From an uncultured Sulfurimonas sp. (GTDB lineage: Bacteria > Campylobacterota > Campylobacteria > Campylobacterales > Sulfurimonadaceae): a stretch of DNA of 64,000 bases. Shown one piece after another: positions 47,816-55,262 of this stretch. The notes under the pieces were generated by a model, which searched no databases, was not told where the DNA came from, and saw only the letters and a list, made by a program, of their open reading frames with translations. The stretch spans positions 1,315,781 to 1,379,780 of the forward strand of contig NZ_OY759725.1 of NCBI RefSeq assembly GCF_963662755.1, written 5' to 3'. The translations under genes were made by a program, and so were the position numbers. The first letter of the stretch is position 1; the number at the start of each line of letters is the position of its first letter.

Positions 47816-47821
47816 TATAAT
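47816..47821 (+). promoter_or_regulatory. Candidate -10 element for the DUF2231 gene
   Basis: TATAAT in ACTATAATCGTC lies 31 bases before the ATG at 47853. Confidence 0.4.
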
Positions 47822-47852
47822 CGTCACTATGCTCTAAATAAAAGGAAGAAAA

Positions 47853-48320
47853 ATGAATATCTTACATCCTCCGTTTGTACATTTCGTAGTGGCTCTACCT
47901 GTTATAGCTCTCTTTTCTCAAATAACATATTTTGTTACAAAAGACATAGCTTACTCTAAAGCGGCATTTAGAATTGTTGGTTTTGCAATGTTGGCATCAT
48001 TTTTAGCTGTAATTAGCGGTATTGATGATGCACAAAAAGTTGTAGAAAATCAGTACATTGTTCAAGAAGGCTTAAACCTTTTAGGCAATCATAAAATCTT
48101 AGGTTTTGTAGTAGTAGCTACTTTAATAGCTACGGCTGTAGTGAAATGGATTGCTATTTCTAAAGAGTCGTCTCTTTATGAAAATATTTCTCTTGTTTTG
48201 ATATCGCTTTTGTTAATAGTTTCACTTTACCAAGGTCGAAGTGGAGGAGAACTTGTTTATAAATACTCAGCAGGTATTGATAACAATGTTATTACTCAAA
48301 GAGCAGATGAACAAAAATAA
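47853..48320 (+). CDS. DUF2231-family membrane protein
   Basis: A 155-residue protein with four hydrophobic segments. It starts with the DUF2231 signature LHPPFVHFVVALPVIALF and carries SGIDDAQKVVE and YQGRSGGELVYKYSAGI. Relatives lie near cytochromes and haem proteins in other bacteria, but the role is unknown. AAAGGAAG precedes the start. Confidence 0.82.
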   Translation: MNILHPPFVHFVVALPVIALFSQITYFVTKDIAYSKAAFRIVGFAMLASFLAVISGIDDAQKVVENQYIVQEGLNLLGNHKILGFVVVATLIATAVVKWIAISKESSLYENISLVLISLLLIVSLYQGRSGGELVYKYSAGIDNNVITQRADEQK

Positions 48321-48435
48321 GAAGTTATGCTAATAATAAAATTATTGTCTTTTATTATTTGACAAGGGTTTGAAACTCTCAACTTTTTAAAAGTTAATTA
48401 GTGTAAAATGGCACTAATTTTAAAAGGGTGAAGAT

Positions 48436-49263
48436 ATGGAAAATATGTATGGCATCAAATATTGTAAACCTGAAGTAGTTTTACTTCAAGATACAGGAAT
48501 CGGTGTGGCTGAGACTGCAGCTAGAACTTGTTATGACTCTTTTTCAAATAGTGAAAATGAAGTTATAAACTACATCGAAGATGCTATGCCAGATGCTAAG
48601 ATGTGTGATGAGATAAATGACATAGAAGAGTCAAACCTTTTAGGAGATTTGGCTTGGACTTACTTTCATCATAGCATCTTAGAACACGCAAACCTTAGCT
48701 TTTTAGTTCGTGGAACTTCAAGAGGAGTTTTGCAAGAACACGCCAGACATCGCATCCAAGCCATAAGTGTAAGAAGCACTCGTTATACTATGAGTTCTAT
48801 CATAAATGCTTTTGTAGCATCTTGTGGAGATAGAGAGTTTTTTATAGCAAAAATTTTAAGTTTTGATATGTTTGTCACTTGTGATGAAGAGTATAACAGA
48901 CTTGAGATTTCAGCTATGTTTGATAAGCTTTTGTATCAGCAAACAAAAGTAGAAGATTTTAATGAGATAGCCGTAGCAAAAAGCTCTTTAGGTTTTTTAC
49001 AAGAGTATAAAGATGACTCTCAAGCTTTGTTTGAAGCACTTCAAGCAGGTAAGAAAAAAAGAAATGTTGGAGATGCTTTTAAGCATATCATAACAGACAA
49101 TGTAAAAGTAGATATGGTAGTAACTTTTAATCTTAGAAGTCTTAAAAATTACTACACTCTTAGAGATAGCGGTGCGGCATTTTTTCAAATTCGCTGGTTA
49201 GCACAAGAGATGATGAGAGTTACTCCTGTGAAATATCTAGACTTAATAGTAAAGAAGAAGTAA
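48436..49263 (+). CDS. thyX: FAD-dependent thymidylate synthase ThyX
   Basis: A 275-residue flavoenzyme making dTMP from dUMP. The ThyX motif RHRxxSxNxxSxRY appears here as RHRIQAISVRSTRY, with HSILEHANLSFLVRGTSRGVLQEHARH before it and NLRSLKNYYTLRDSGAAFFQIRWLAQEM after. Campylobacterota usually rely on ThyX instead of ThyA. dgt is nearby at 53.0 kb. Confidence 0.95.
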   Translation: MENMYGIKYCKPEVVLLQDTGIGVAETAARTCYDSFSNSENEVINYIEDAMPDAKMCDEINDIEESNLLGDLAWTYFHHSILEHANLSFLVRGTSRGVLQEHARHRIQAISVRSTRYTMSSIINAFVASCGDREFFIAKILSFDMFVTCDEEYNRLEISAMFDKLLYQQTKVEDFNEIAVAKSSLGFLQEYKDDSQALFEALQAGKKKRNVGDAFKHIITDNVKVDMVVTFNLRSLKNYYTLRDSGAAFFQIRWLAQEMMRVTPVKYLDLIVKKK

Positions 49264-49266
49264 ATT

Positions 49267-49485
49267 ATGTACAAATATTTTTTTATAGCAATACTTATAT
49301 TTAGTGGATGTTCAAACATAACATTTAATGCAGCTATGTGTGATCAAATAAGATCAGACCCTAATGCAATCGTTCCGCAAGAGTGTAGAAATTATGATGA
49401 AGAAGAGGCACAAAAAGCTTTTGATAACACTAAACACAATCAACAAGAGAGCAAAGAAGATATAGTAGAGTTTAATAAAGAATAA
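49267..49485 (+). CDS. Small predicted lipoprotein
   Basis: A 72-residue protein with a lipobox (YFFIAILIFSGCSN; Cys15 would be lipidated) followed by a short charged chain rich in Glu, Gln and Asn. It starts 3 bases after thyX and ends 2 bases before the diguanylate cyclase gene, so it is probably co-transcribed with both. No domain recognised. Confidence 0.72.
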   Translation: MYKYFFIAILIFSGCSNITFNAAMCDQIRSDPNAIVPQECRNYDEEEAQKAFDNTKHNQQESKEDIVEFNKE

Positions 49486-49487
49486 TC

Positions 49488-50651
49488 GTGAATTCACTCA
49501 AGAGCATCTCTTTAAACCTTGCTATACCGCTTTTTATAACAGCTGTTTTTGCTGTTATAATCTACAATACGCACAAAATTCCTGAGATACTTTTTGACAT
49601 AGTTCCATATCTTTTTTATGGATTAACTCTTCTTATTATCTGGGTCTCTTGGCACTTTAATCGAAATAGATTTATATTTGTCATCGTTCCTATAGTCTTA
49701 GTTTATATTGGTTTTGAGTATTTTAGTGCAAAAAAAGCAACACTTTTGTTTTTGTATGCATCTATGCTTTTTCCTCTGCATCTGTTGGTATTTTTAGTTT
49801 TAAAAGAGAGAGGACTTTTTTCTTTTTGGGGAGTACTAAAAATCGCTTTTTTTGCCATAGAAGTTGGAGTAATTTTATATTTTATCTATTATCCAAAAGA
49901 AGTTATTGAGAGCTATATCAACACAAAACTATTTGCCGCTAACTTTTACCCTTTAAAAGATTTGTCTGTAGCTATTGGGATTTTTGTTTTGTTCGTTATG
50001 GGTTCTTTGGTTTTGTTTGGTCGTTATCTTATGTATAGCACTACATTTTTGAGTTTGTTACTTACTTTTTATCTTGGACTTTTCTTCTTAAAAACAGCGC
50101 ATGCTACAGAGGTTGCTTTTTTATCTTTTGCGATTATTATTTTTATACTTCTTATTCGAGAATCATACAGACTAGCTTTTTATGATGAGCTTACATCTCT
50201 TCCTGGTCGTAGAGCTTTAGTCGAAGATATGGCAAAACTTGGAAGAAAATACTCTTTGGCAATGTGTGATATAGACTTTTTCAAAAAGTTTAATGACACC
50301 TATGGACATGACACAGGCGATGAGGTTTTAAAGATGGTAGCATCTAAGTTCTCAGAGGTAAGTGGTGGCGGTAAAGCTTACAGATATGGTGGAGAGGAGT
50401 TTGTGATTTTATTTCCCTCAAAAGAGAGTGATGAGTCTTTTGTACACGTAGATGCTCTAAGACAAAACATAGCTACAACGCCATTTAGTGTAAGAAATAA
50501 AAAAACTACAAAAAAGATATATATAAATGTCTCAGCAGGTATAACTCAAAACTCTCAAAAAGACAAAGACCCTTTTGCAGTTATGAAAAGAGCAGATAAT
50601 GCTCTTTATAAAGCCAAAAAAGCTGGAAGAAACCAAGTTGTTAAAGGCTAA
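49488..50651 (+). CDS. Membrane diguanylate cyclase (GGDEF)
   Basis: A 387-residue protein with about seven membrane spans (residues about 8-220) and a C-terminal GGDEF domain. DELTSLPGRRALVEDM starts the domain, and the active site GGEEF is in AYRYGGEEFVILFP; MCDIDFFKKFNDTYGHDTGDEVLK carries the metal site. Motifs are intact, so it should make c-di-GMP from GTP in response to a membrane signal. GTG start, weak ribosome site, 2 bases after the lipoprotein gene. Confidence 0.88.
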   Translation: MNSLKSISLNLAIPLFITAVFAVIIYNTHKIPEILFDIVPYLFYGLTLLIIWVSWHFNRNRFIFVIVPIVLVYIGFEYFSAKKATLLFLYASMLFPLHLLVFLVLKERGLFSFWGVLKIAFFAIEVGVILYFIYYPKEVIESYINTKLFAANFYPLKDLSVAIGIFVLFVMGSLVLFGRYLMYSTTFLSLLLTFYLGLFFLKTAHATEVAFLSFAIIIFILLIRESYRLAFYDELTSLPGRRALVEDMAKLGRKYSLAMCDIDFFKKFNDTYGHDTGDEVLKMVASKFSEVSGGGKAYRYGGEEFVILFPSKESDESFVHVDALRQNIATTPFSVRNKKTTKKIYINVSAGITQNSQKDKDPFAVMKRADNALYKAKKAGRNQVVKG

Positions 50652-50665
50652 TTATAGCTTTTAGG

Positions 50666-50671
50666 TATAAT
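50666..50671 (+). promoter_or_regulatory. Candidate -10 element for the PhnA-like gene
   Basis: TATAAT within TTTAGGTATAATTGC, the same context as upstream of typA, lies 31 bases before ATG 50703. Confidence 0.45.
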
Positions 50672-50702
50672 TGCATCAATAATATAAAACAAGGTAATAT
50701 TT

Positions 50703-51257
50703 ATGAGTATAGAAAAAGAGTTAGAAAAAAGAAGTGGTGGTGTTTGTGAGTTATGTGGAAGTAGTGAGGGTTTAAGTGTTTTAGATCTAGCTCCATCTGA
50801 TGGAAGTGCTGCTAAAGCTGTATATGTATGTTCAACTTGTTCATCGCAAATTCAAAATCCTGATACTATGGATGAGACTCACTTTAACTGTTTAAATGAT
50901 TCTATGTGGAGTGAAACTCCAGCTGTACAAGTTATCTCTTATCGTCTTTTAAATGCTCTTGGTCGTCAAGATTTGGTAGATATGATGTATATGGAAGAAG
51001 ATGTTAAAGCGTGGGCAGATGCAGGTTTACCTGATAAAGATGCGCTTGTATATAAAGATGCAAATGGTGTAACACTTCAAGCAGGTGATACAGTTGTAAT
51101 CACAAAAGATCTTGATGTAAAAGGTACAACTTTTGTAGCTAAACGAGGTACAGCTGTTAGAAATATAGCTCTTGTTCATGGTAATGCAGAGTTGATAGAA
51201 GGTCGTGTAAACGGTGTTAAAATTCAAATTCTTACAAAATTTCTTAAAAAATCATAA
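50703..51257 (+). CDS. PhnA-domain protein
   Basis: A 184-residue protein with an N-terminal zinc-ribbon-like segment (KRSGGVCELCGSSEGL with a later VCSTCSSQI) and a C-terminal PhnA domain (VYKDANGVTLQAGDTVVITKDLDVKGTTFVAKRGTAVRNIALVHGNAELIEGRVNGVKIQILTKFLKKS). Despite the name, these proteins are not shown to act on phosphonates and their role is unclear. Length is normal for this two-part form. Confidence 0.88.
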   Translation: MSIEKELEKRSGGVCELCGSSEGLSVLDLAPSDGSAAKAVYVCSTCSSQIQNPDTMDETHFNCLNDSMWSETPAVQVISYRLLNALGRQDLVDMMYMEEDVKAWADAGLPDKDALVYKDANGVTLQAGDTVVITKDLDVKGTTFVAKRGTAVRNIALVHGNAELIEGRVNGVKIQILTKFLKKS

Positions 51258-51275
51258 TATTTAAAAGAGGCATTT

Positions 51276-53027
51276 ATGGATGATTTAGAGTATGAAGCAC
51301 TAAAAAAAAGTAATGAAGAACTTGCATATATTGTTAAATATGCAGTTTCTGAAATTTATATATTAGACTTTGAAACTCTTGATTATCTTTTTGCCAACAA
51401 TGGTGCTCTAAAAAATATTGGTTATAGCTTAGATGAACTTTTAAAATTAAGTGTTTATGATATAAACAAATCTTTAACTAAAGAGCATGTTAAATATTTG
51501 AAAGAATTATGTGAAGTTAATAAAAGTGTATCCAATATCTCTGAGCATACTAGAAAAGATGGAACTGTATACCCTGTTCAAGCTTCAATAGAAGAGATTG
51601 TTTATCAAGGTAAAAAGGCTTATGTACTTTTTGATACTGATATATCAAAACTTCAAGAGGCACAAAAAGAACTTAAAGAGCAAAAAGATATTTTATATCA
51701 TCAAGCTAATCATGATGGACTTACAGGTTTGCCAAATCGTATATTGTTTAACGATAGACTCTCTCAAGGGATAAAAAAGGCTAAGCGTTACAATGAAAAA
51801 TTAGCACTATTTTTTATAGACTTGGATCAATTTAAACAGATTAACGACTCTCTCGGACATGATATAGGAGATGGAGTTTTAAAAGAAGTATCTAAGCGTT
51901 TTTTATCTGTTATACGAGAAGAAGATACCCTCTCTCGTCTTGGCGGAGATGAGTTTAGTGTTATAACAGGAAGTCTAAAAGATACAAATGAATCATCTGT
52001 TTTAGCGAGCAAGTTTATAAACTGCATGAGTGAACCTGTTATTATAGACGCACATACTCTCTATCTTACTTGTAGTATTGGTATAAGTTTTTATCCACAA
52101 GATGGAGATATGCCAGAAGATTTATTGAAGTATGCTGATGTTGCAATGTATAAAGCAAAAGATGAAGGAAGAAATAATTTTCAACCATATTCATCGCATC
52201 TAACAGAGATGATGCATGAGCAAGTGACTATGAGAACGAGTCTGCATAAAGCACTTGAAAATGATGAGTTTATACTAAACTATCAACCACAAATAGATAG
52301 TATGAGCGATAAAATAGTTGGTATGGAAGCTTTAATAAGATGGAATCATGCTGAACTTGGTATGGTCTCTCCCGCTAAGTTTATCCCTTTAGCAGAGGAG
52401 ACAGGTTTTATTGTAGAGCTAGATAGATGGGTAATGAAAGAAGCTATGAGTAAGTTTAGTTCTTGGCAAAAAGATGGACTAAATCCTGGAATGTTGGCGT
52501 TGAACTTAGCTATGAAGCAGATTCAAAAGAGTGACTTTTTAGAATTTTTACAAAAGAGTATGAAAGATTCAGGATGTTTGAGTGAGTGGATTGAGTTAGA
52601 AGTGACTGAGGGTGAGATTATGAAAAATCCTGATCAATCCATAGCTACACTAAAAGAGATTAGTAAACTAGGGATTACTTTAGCAATAGATGATTTTGGA
52701 ACAGGTTATTCATCCTTGTCTTATCTCAAAAAACTACCGGTAAATAAGCTTAAAATAGATCAGTCTTTTATACGAGATACCCCTGATGATGAAGATGATG
52801 TTGCAATTACCAAGGCAGTTATAGCTCTTGCAAAGAGTTTAAAGATGAGTGTTATAGCTGAGGGTGTTGAAACTAAAGAACAAAAAGAGTTTTTGATAGT
52901 CAATGATTGTCTTTATATACAAGGATACTATTACTCTCCACCTATAGATGCACAAAAAATGAAAGAGATGCTGATACAGCAAAAAAAAGAAAGAGACTTA
53001 GATGCAAGCACAAGAGCGTTTTCATAA
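51276..53027 (+). CDS. PAS-GGDEF-EAL c-di-GMP signalling protein
   Basis: A 583-residue soluble protein: PAS (about 10-130), GGDEF (about 145-305) with intact RLGGDEFSVI and DLDQFKQINDSLGHDIGDGVL, and EAL (about 320-575) with GMEALIRW, ELEVTEGEIM, AIDDFGTGYSSLSYL and IAEGVETKEQ. Both catalytic motifs look intact, so it may make and break c-di-GMP under control of the PAS sensor. Its 3' end overlaps dgt by 26 bases. Confidence 0.92.
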   Translation: MDDLEYEALKKSNEELAYIVKYAVSEIYILDFETLDYLFANNGALKNIGYSLDELLKLSVYDINKSLTKEHVKYLKELCEVNKSVSNISEHTRKDGTVYPVQASIEEIVYQGKKAYVLFDTDISKLQEAQKELKEQKDILYHQANHDGLTGLPNRILFNDRLSQGIKKAKRYNEKLALFFIDLDQFKQINDSLGHDIGDGVLKEVSKRFLSVIREEDTLSRLGGDEFSVITGSLKDTNESSVLASKFINCMSEPVIIDAHTLYLTCSIGISFYPQDGDMPEDLLKYADVAMYKAKDEGRNNFQPYSSHLTEMMHEQVTMRTSLHKALENDEFILNYQPQIDSMSDKIVGMEALIRWNHAELGMVSPAKFIPLAEETGFIVELDRWVMKEAMSKFSSWQKDGLNPGMLALNLAMKQIQKSDFLEFLQKSMKDSGCLSEWIELEVTEGEIMKNPDQSIATLKEISKLGITLAIDDFGTGYSSLSYLKKLPVNKLKIDQSFIRDTPDDEDDVAITKAVIALAKSLKMSVIAEGVETKEQKEFLIVNDCLYIQGYYYSPPIDAQKMKEMLIQQKKERDLDASTRAFS

Positions 53028-54105
53028 GATAGATAGGGATTTTAGAAATCCATTTGCAAGAGATAGAGACCGTATTATCCACTCTGGCAGTTTTAGAAAA
53101 TTAGAGTATAAAACACAAGTTTTCTTAAATCAAGAGGGTGATTTTTTTCGTACTAGACTTACGCACTCTATAGAAGTGTCGCAAATAGCACGCTCAATTA
53201 CTTCTCACCTTGGGCTTAATGAATCTTTAGCCGAAGCTATAGCTTTAGCACACGATTTAGGTCACACTCCCTTTGGTCATATAGGTGGAGATACTTTAGA
53301 TGTATGTCTAAAAGAAGATGGTTTCAAAAATGGATTTGAGCATAACTTTCAAAGTTTTAGAGTTGTTTCATCATTAGAAAAAAGATATAAAGATTTTGAT
53401 GGACTAAATCTAACCTTTGCTACACAAGAAGGTATTTTAAAACACTCATACCCTTACAAAAAAAACTTTTTACCATCATGGATAGATGAAAAATTTAATC
53501 TTGAGACGCATCCATCTATAGAAGCAATGGTAGTTGATCGTGCTGATGAAATAGCTTATATGAGCCACGATATAGATGATGGTGTAAACTCAGGGCTTAT
53601 AAATTTTAATGACTTAAAAGAGAGCGTTTTAATACAAGAGATTTTAGAGAAGGTTAGAGCTGAGGGTATAAAAGAAGATGAAGATGAAGATGAAATGTTT
53701 CGTTATCGTTTTAGTTCGCATCTTATAAATCATCTTGTTTATTCTCTTTTGGATTATTCAAAAGATAAGATAGATAACTCTTCAATACTGAGTGCTACAC
53801 TAGGTAGTAGCGAAGAAATACCTGTTGGCTTTGCCCCTGAATTAGAGACAAATATTAAAAAACTAAAAAAGCTACTCTTCAATAAACTTTATCAACATAA
53901 AAATATAGTTATTAAGATGTTTGCTGGAAAGCAAGCTATCAAAGGGCTTTATAGTGCATTAATGCAAGAAGAGAAGATGTTGCCTAAGTTTTATTATAAT
54001 CAACTTGGAAAAAGAAATAAACATAGAGTTGTAGCTGATTGCATAGCTCATATGAGTGATAGACATGCTCTTAGTTTTTATAATGAAATGTATGGGAAAT
54101 TGTAA
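53002..54105 (+). CDS. dgt: Deoxyguanosinetriphosphate triphosphohydrolase-like protein
   Basis: A 367-residue HD-domain enzyme of the dGTPase family. Metal-binding His/Asp residues are in TRLTHSIEVSQIAR and LAHDLGHTPFGHIGGD, with ADEIAYMSHDIDDGVN further on. RDRDRIIHSGSFRKLEYKTQVF is the family N-terminal motif. It hydrolyses dNTPs to nucleoside and triphosphate. It starts inside the end of the preceding gene. Confidence 0.92.
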   Translation: MQAQERFHKIDRDFRNPFARDRDRIIHSGSFRKLEYKTQVFLNQEGDFFRTRLTHSIEVSQIARSITSHLGLNESLAEAIALAHDLGHTPFGHIGGDTLDVCLKEDGFKNGFEHNFQSFRVVSSLEKRYKDFDGLNLTFATQEGILKHSYPYKKNFLPSWIDEKFNLETHPSIEAMVVDRADEIAYMSHDIDDGVNSGLINFNDLKESVLIQEILEKVRAEGIKEDEDEDEMFRYRFSSHLINHLVYSLLDYSKDKIDNSSILSATLGSSEEIPVGFAPELETNIKKLKKLLFNKLYQHKNIVIKMFAGKQAIKGLYSALMQEEKMLPKFYYNQLGKRNKHRVVADCIAHMSDRHALSFYNEMYGKL

Positions 54106-54160
54106 AAGTTAAGTTTAGAGTTGTTTTTTGATAAGTTTAAAATAATAGTGCAGTAAAAGA

Positions 54161-54189
54161 TAAGCTAAAGCCCTAAAGGCTAAAGCTTA
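54161..54189. terminator. Terminator between convergent dgt and rpsU
   Basis: TAAGCT...GCC (54161-54172) pairs with GGC...AGCTTA (54178-54189) with two mismatched pairs, loop about 5 bases. ACTTTTTAG follows on the plus strand; the minus side has TCTTTTAC. It probably works in both directions. Confidence 0.55.
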
Positions 54190-54195
54190 CACTTT

Positions 54196-54408
54196 TTAGA
54201 GTCGTGATTCGTAACGTCTCATCATATAAAGACGTTTAAGCATTTTCTTACGAGATGCAATTTTGAACTTCTTACGCTTTTCAGTTTCAGTTTCATGGAA
54301 ACGGCGAGCACGAGCTTCAGTAACTATTAAGTTACGGTCAGTCTGCTTTTTGAAACGGCGGTAAGATGCATCAAAGTTATCATCACTACGTAGTACGATA
54401 CCAGGCAT
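54196..54408 (-). CDS. rpsU: 30S ribosomal protein S21
   Basis: A 70-residue, strongly basic ribosomal protein with the S21 pattern [43 protein letters not shown] and [16 protein letters not shown]. It is separated from dnaG (at 55.3 kb, opposite strand) by the twin peptide genes; the common rpsU-dnaG linkage is therefore rearranged here. Confidence 0.93.
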   Translation of the reverse strand: MPGIVLRSDDNFDASYRRFKKQTDRNLIVTEARARRFHETETEKRKKFKIASRKKMLKRLYMMRRYESRL

Positions 54409-54497
54409 ATCACATCACCCACTTTCTTTAAAATTTAGAAGTGAAAGTATATCTAAATATCCTTATAAAACAAAATTTCAATATTTTTTTGTAAATA

Positions 54498-54566
54498 AGA
54501 CAAATTTTATCCTATTTATTGATTTAGGTCAATGCACTATATTTTTAAATAGGATAAAATTTGTCT
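54498..54566. repeat. Perfect 21-bp inverted repeat around the first peptide promoter
   Basis: 54498-54518 is the exact reverse complement of 54546-54566, with a 27-base spacer holding the FNR/CRP-type box. The right arm includes the presumed -10. A decayed version of the left arm is seen before the second peptide gene (around 54936-54951). Confidence 0.8.
54519..54532 (+). promoter_or_regulatory. FNR/CRP-type box, peptide gene 1
   Basis: TTGATTTAGGTCAA matches TTGATN4ATCAA with one change. Its centre is 41.5 bases upstream of the start predicted from TAAAAT at 54555-54560, the class II activation position. Confidence 0.6.
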
Positions 54567-54580
54567 GATTTAAAAATACT

Positions 54581-54597
54581 AGAGCGTAATGCGCTCT
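54581..54597 (+). other. Conserved leader hairpin, peptide gene 1
   Basis: AGAGCG, loop TAATG, CGCTCT lies in the 5' leader, about 17 bases before the ATG, just upstream of the ribosome site AAAGGA. The identical hairpin is at 55015-55031. Confidence 0.6.
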
Positions 54598-54613
54598 TAC
54601 CAAAGGAAAAAAA

Positions 54614-54745
54614 ATGAAAAAAATCATTTTATTAATTGCGTTAACATTAGGTGCTCTTCAAGCTCAAAATATTGTATCTTATGATACTAAAGGTGCTCAA
54701 GAGCAAACTATAAAACCAAATTATCCAAGTTCAGAAATATATTAA
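54614..54745 (+). CDS. 43-residue exported peptide, copy 1
   Basis: MKKIILLIALTLGALQA is a short Sec-type signal with an AxA-like end, followed by a 26-residue mature chain, QNIVSYDTK then GAQEQTIKPNYPSSEIY. AAAGGA lies about 8 bases upstream of the ATG. The second copy at 55048 is identical over the first 26 residues and in the last six. Own FNR-type promoter, leader hairpin and terminator. No family recognised. Conservation of frame, stop and regulatory parts between copies argues that it is a true gene. Confidence 0.78.
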   Translation: MKKIILLIALTLGALQAQNIVSYDTKGAQEQTIKPNYPSSEIY

Positions 54746-54777
54746 TTATATAAATCTAACTTTGTACTTCCCCTTAT

Positions 54778-54799
54778 AGTAAGCTCTCTAGAGCTTACT
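54778..54799 (+). terminator. Terminator after peptide gene 1
   Basis: AGTAAGCTC, loop TCTA, GAGCTTACT, a perfect 9-bp stem, followed by GGTTTAACCCAAATTTTT. Confidence 0.7.
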
Positions 54800-54952
54800 G
54801 GTTTAACCCAAATTTTTACAAAATGTGTTTTTTAATATAAAGTAATATATTTTTTTATAATATAGTTCTTTTTTATTAAAATTATAAAACTTGATAATTA
54901 TATTTTCAATTATCATCAAAGTATTATAAAAATTTCAAATTTATCCTTATTC

Positions 54953-54966
54953 TTGATTTATATCAA
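54953..54966 (+). promoter_or_regulatory. FNR/CRP-type box, peptide gene 2
   Basis: TTGATTTATATCAA is a perfect TTGATN4ATCAA site. Its centre is again 41.5 bases upstream of the start predicted from TAAAAT at 54989-54994, the same geometry as copy 1. Confidence 0.68.
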
Positions 54967-55014
54967 TATATTATAATTCTAAATAGGATAAAATTTGTCT
55001 GATTTAAAAATATT

Positions 55015-55031
55015 AGAGCGTAATGCGCTCT
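55015..55031 (+). other. Conserved leader hairpin, peptide gene 2
   Basis: AGAGCG-TAATG-CGCTCT, identical to 54581-54597, at the same distance from promoter and start codon. Confidence 0.6.
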
Positions 55032-55047
55032 TACCAAAGGATATAAA

Positions 55048-55179
55048 ATGAAAAAAATCATTTTACTTATAGCGTTAACATTAGGTGCTCTTCAAGCTCA
55101 AAATATTGTATCTTATGATACTAAAAGTACACAAGAGCCAATAAGTAAACCTAATCATCCAAGTTCAGAAATATACTAA
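55048..55179 (+). CDS. 43-residue exported peptide, copy 2
   Basis: Same length and signal as copy 1; the mature chain reads QNIVSYDTK then STQEPISKPNHPSSEIY. Seven of 43 residues differ, all in the stretch between DTK and PSSEIY. AAAGGA precedes the ATG. It has its own box, hairpin and terminator. The central stretch seems free to vary while both ends are kept. Confidence 0.78.
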   Translation: MKKIILLIALTLGALQAQNIVSYDTKSTQEPISKPNHPSSEIY

Positions 55180-55212
55180 TTATATAAATCTGATCTTATT
55201 CTTCCTTCCTCC

Positions 55213-55234
55213 AATAGGCTCTTATGAGCCTATT
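55213..55234 (+). terminator. Terminator after peptide gene 2
   Basis: AATAGGCTC, loop TTAT, GAGCCTATT, a perfect 9-bp stem followed by TTAATCC, 29 bases before dnaG. Confidence 0.65.
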
Positions 55235-55262
55235 TTAATCCACAACTTAGTATAATTTATTT

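Larger units (their letters stand above)
54746..55047 (+). other. Region between the two peptide genes
   Basis: No gene. It holds the terminator at 54778-54799, a long AT-rich stretch, an inverted repeat TGATAATT-N8-AATTATCA (54892-54915), then the regulatory unit of the second gene: FNR-type box, -10, leader hairpin and ribosome site. Confidence 0.6.

Noticed and set aside
54285..54305. parS-like GTTTCATGGAAAC in rpsU
   Set aside because: Lacks the central CACRTG core and is too short a match.
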